Below, piece by piece: positions 15,087-15,491 of a DNA stretch of 15,491 bases. A program made the translations under genes and the position numbers. The notes below the pieces were generated by a model that did not search any database, was not told where the DNA came from, and worked only from the letters and a program-made list of their open reading frames with translations. Source of the stretch: CAZIPZ01 sp964541075 (GTDB taxonomy: Bacteria; Acidobacteriota; Terriglobia; 20CM-2-55-15). The stretch is taken from the NCBI GenBank assembly GCA_964541075.1, contig CAZIPZ010000091.1, positions 1-15,491 of the forward strand, read 5' to 3'. Each line of letters opens with the position of its first letter. Position 1 is the first letter of the stretch.

Positions 15087-15491
15087 CTAACGCTTATGCA
15101 CCAGGTTCAAAAATTCGTTCCGGGTGTTCTGGTCATCCTTGAAAGCGCCTAGCATTGAACTGGTTACGGCGACGGAATTCTGTTTCTCTACGCCGCGCAT
15201 AATCATGCACAAATGTTGAGCCTCGATAACCACCGCCACTCCCCGGGGCTTCATCGTTGTATTCAGGGTTTCGGCTATCTGCATGGTTAGTCGCTCCTGA
15301 ACCTGGAGACGTTTCGCATACATATCGACTAGCCGGGGAATCTTGCTGAGACCGATAATGCGACCGTTTGGAATATAGGCGACGTGGCATTTGCCAAAAA
15401 AAGGGAGTAGATGATGCTCACAAAGACTGAAGAGTTCAATGTCCTTAACAATGACCATCTCGTCATAGGCCACATCGAACAGAGCTTTATT
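15087..15491 (-). CDS. folE: GTP cyclohydrolase I, 5' end cut by window edge
   Basis: FolE turns GTP into 7,8-dihydroneopterin triphosphate, the first step of folate and pterin synthesis. The window holds about 134 C-terminal residues; the minus frame is open to 15491 (NKALFDVAYDEM...) and the N-terminal helix region lies outside. Zinc ligands are present in CEHHLLPFFG (Cys and second-position His of the family, equal to E. coli C110, H112 and H113) and in EAQHLCMIMRG (equal to C181). Further family blocks are VAYIPNGRIIGLSKIPRLV and SVAVTSSMLGAF. The apparent start at 15476 is internal, not real. The stop lies 3 nt above the HAD phosphatase ATG, showing an operon. It is a type IA enzyme judging by the intact Cys/His set. 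Confidence 0.97.
   Translation of the reverse strand, partial: NKALFDVAYDEMVIVKDIELFSLCEHHLLPFFGKCHVAYIPNGRIIGLSKIPRLVDMYAKRLQVQERLTMQIAETLNTTMKPRGVAVVIEAQHLCMIMRGVEKQNSVAVTSSMLGAFKDDQNTRNEFLNLVHKR

Overview
The window reads as chromosomal DNA from a free-living Gram-negative bacterium, most likely an Acidobacteriota member. This is inferred from family resemblance: an Oar-like TonB-dependent receptor with a carboxypeptidase-regulatory domain and the barrel-start signature DKLNARNFF, a periplasmic M48 peptidase of acidobacterial style, and a poly-HAMP hybrid kinase common in soil bacteria. No rRNA, tRNA, insertion sequence, phage gene or CRISPR array was found. Most of it is ordinary, densely packed housekeeping sequence.

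Layout. Positions 1-1726 (minus) hold the N-terminal part of a soluble poly-HAMP histidine kinase built from exact 276-bp tandem units; its catalytic end lies left of the window. A 353-base gap follows, with a possible 59-codon small ORF. Next are a DUF2071/YqjF-like gene (plus) and, convergent to it, a receiver protein with a four-cysteine tail (minus). From 10252 down to 3527 runs a minus-strand cluster: class I aminotransferase, serA, TonB-dependent receptor and an unrecognised exported protein. The last three are separated by at most 8 bases. A Rieske protein (plus) diverges from the aminotransferase and converges on ilvD (minus). An M48 metallopeptidase (plus) diverges from ilvD and converges, with a 9-bp overlap, on a tight minus-strand set: folE (5' end cut by the window edge), a HAD phosphatase and rpiA.

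How the genes fit together. SerA makes 3-phosphohydroxypyruvate; the class I aminotransferase beside it could supply the transamination step, and the HAD-IB enzyme at 14487 could be a phosphoserine phosphatase. Equally, that HAD enzyme, 3 nt from folE, could dephosphorylate a pterin intermediate. IlvD belongs to branched-chain amino-acid synthesis. The receptor and its small partner look like an outer-membrane module that has become coupled to serA.

No clear new defence or mobile system is visible. The best leads are the receptor with a shortened plug and its unknown partner protein, the folE-HAD-rpiA set, the HAMP array and the small ORF in front of it, and an M48 enzyme lacking the usual Asp of its third motif.
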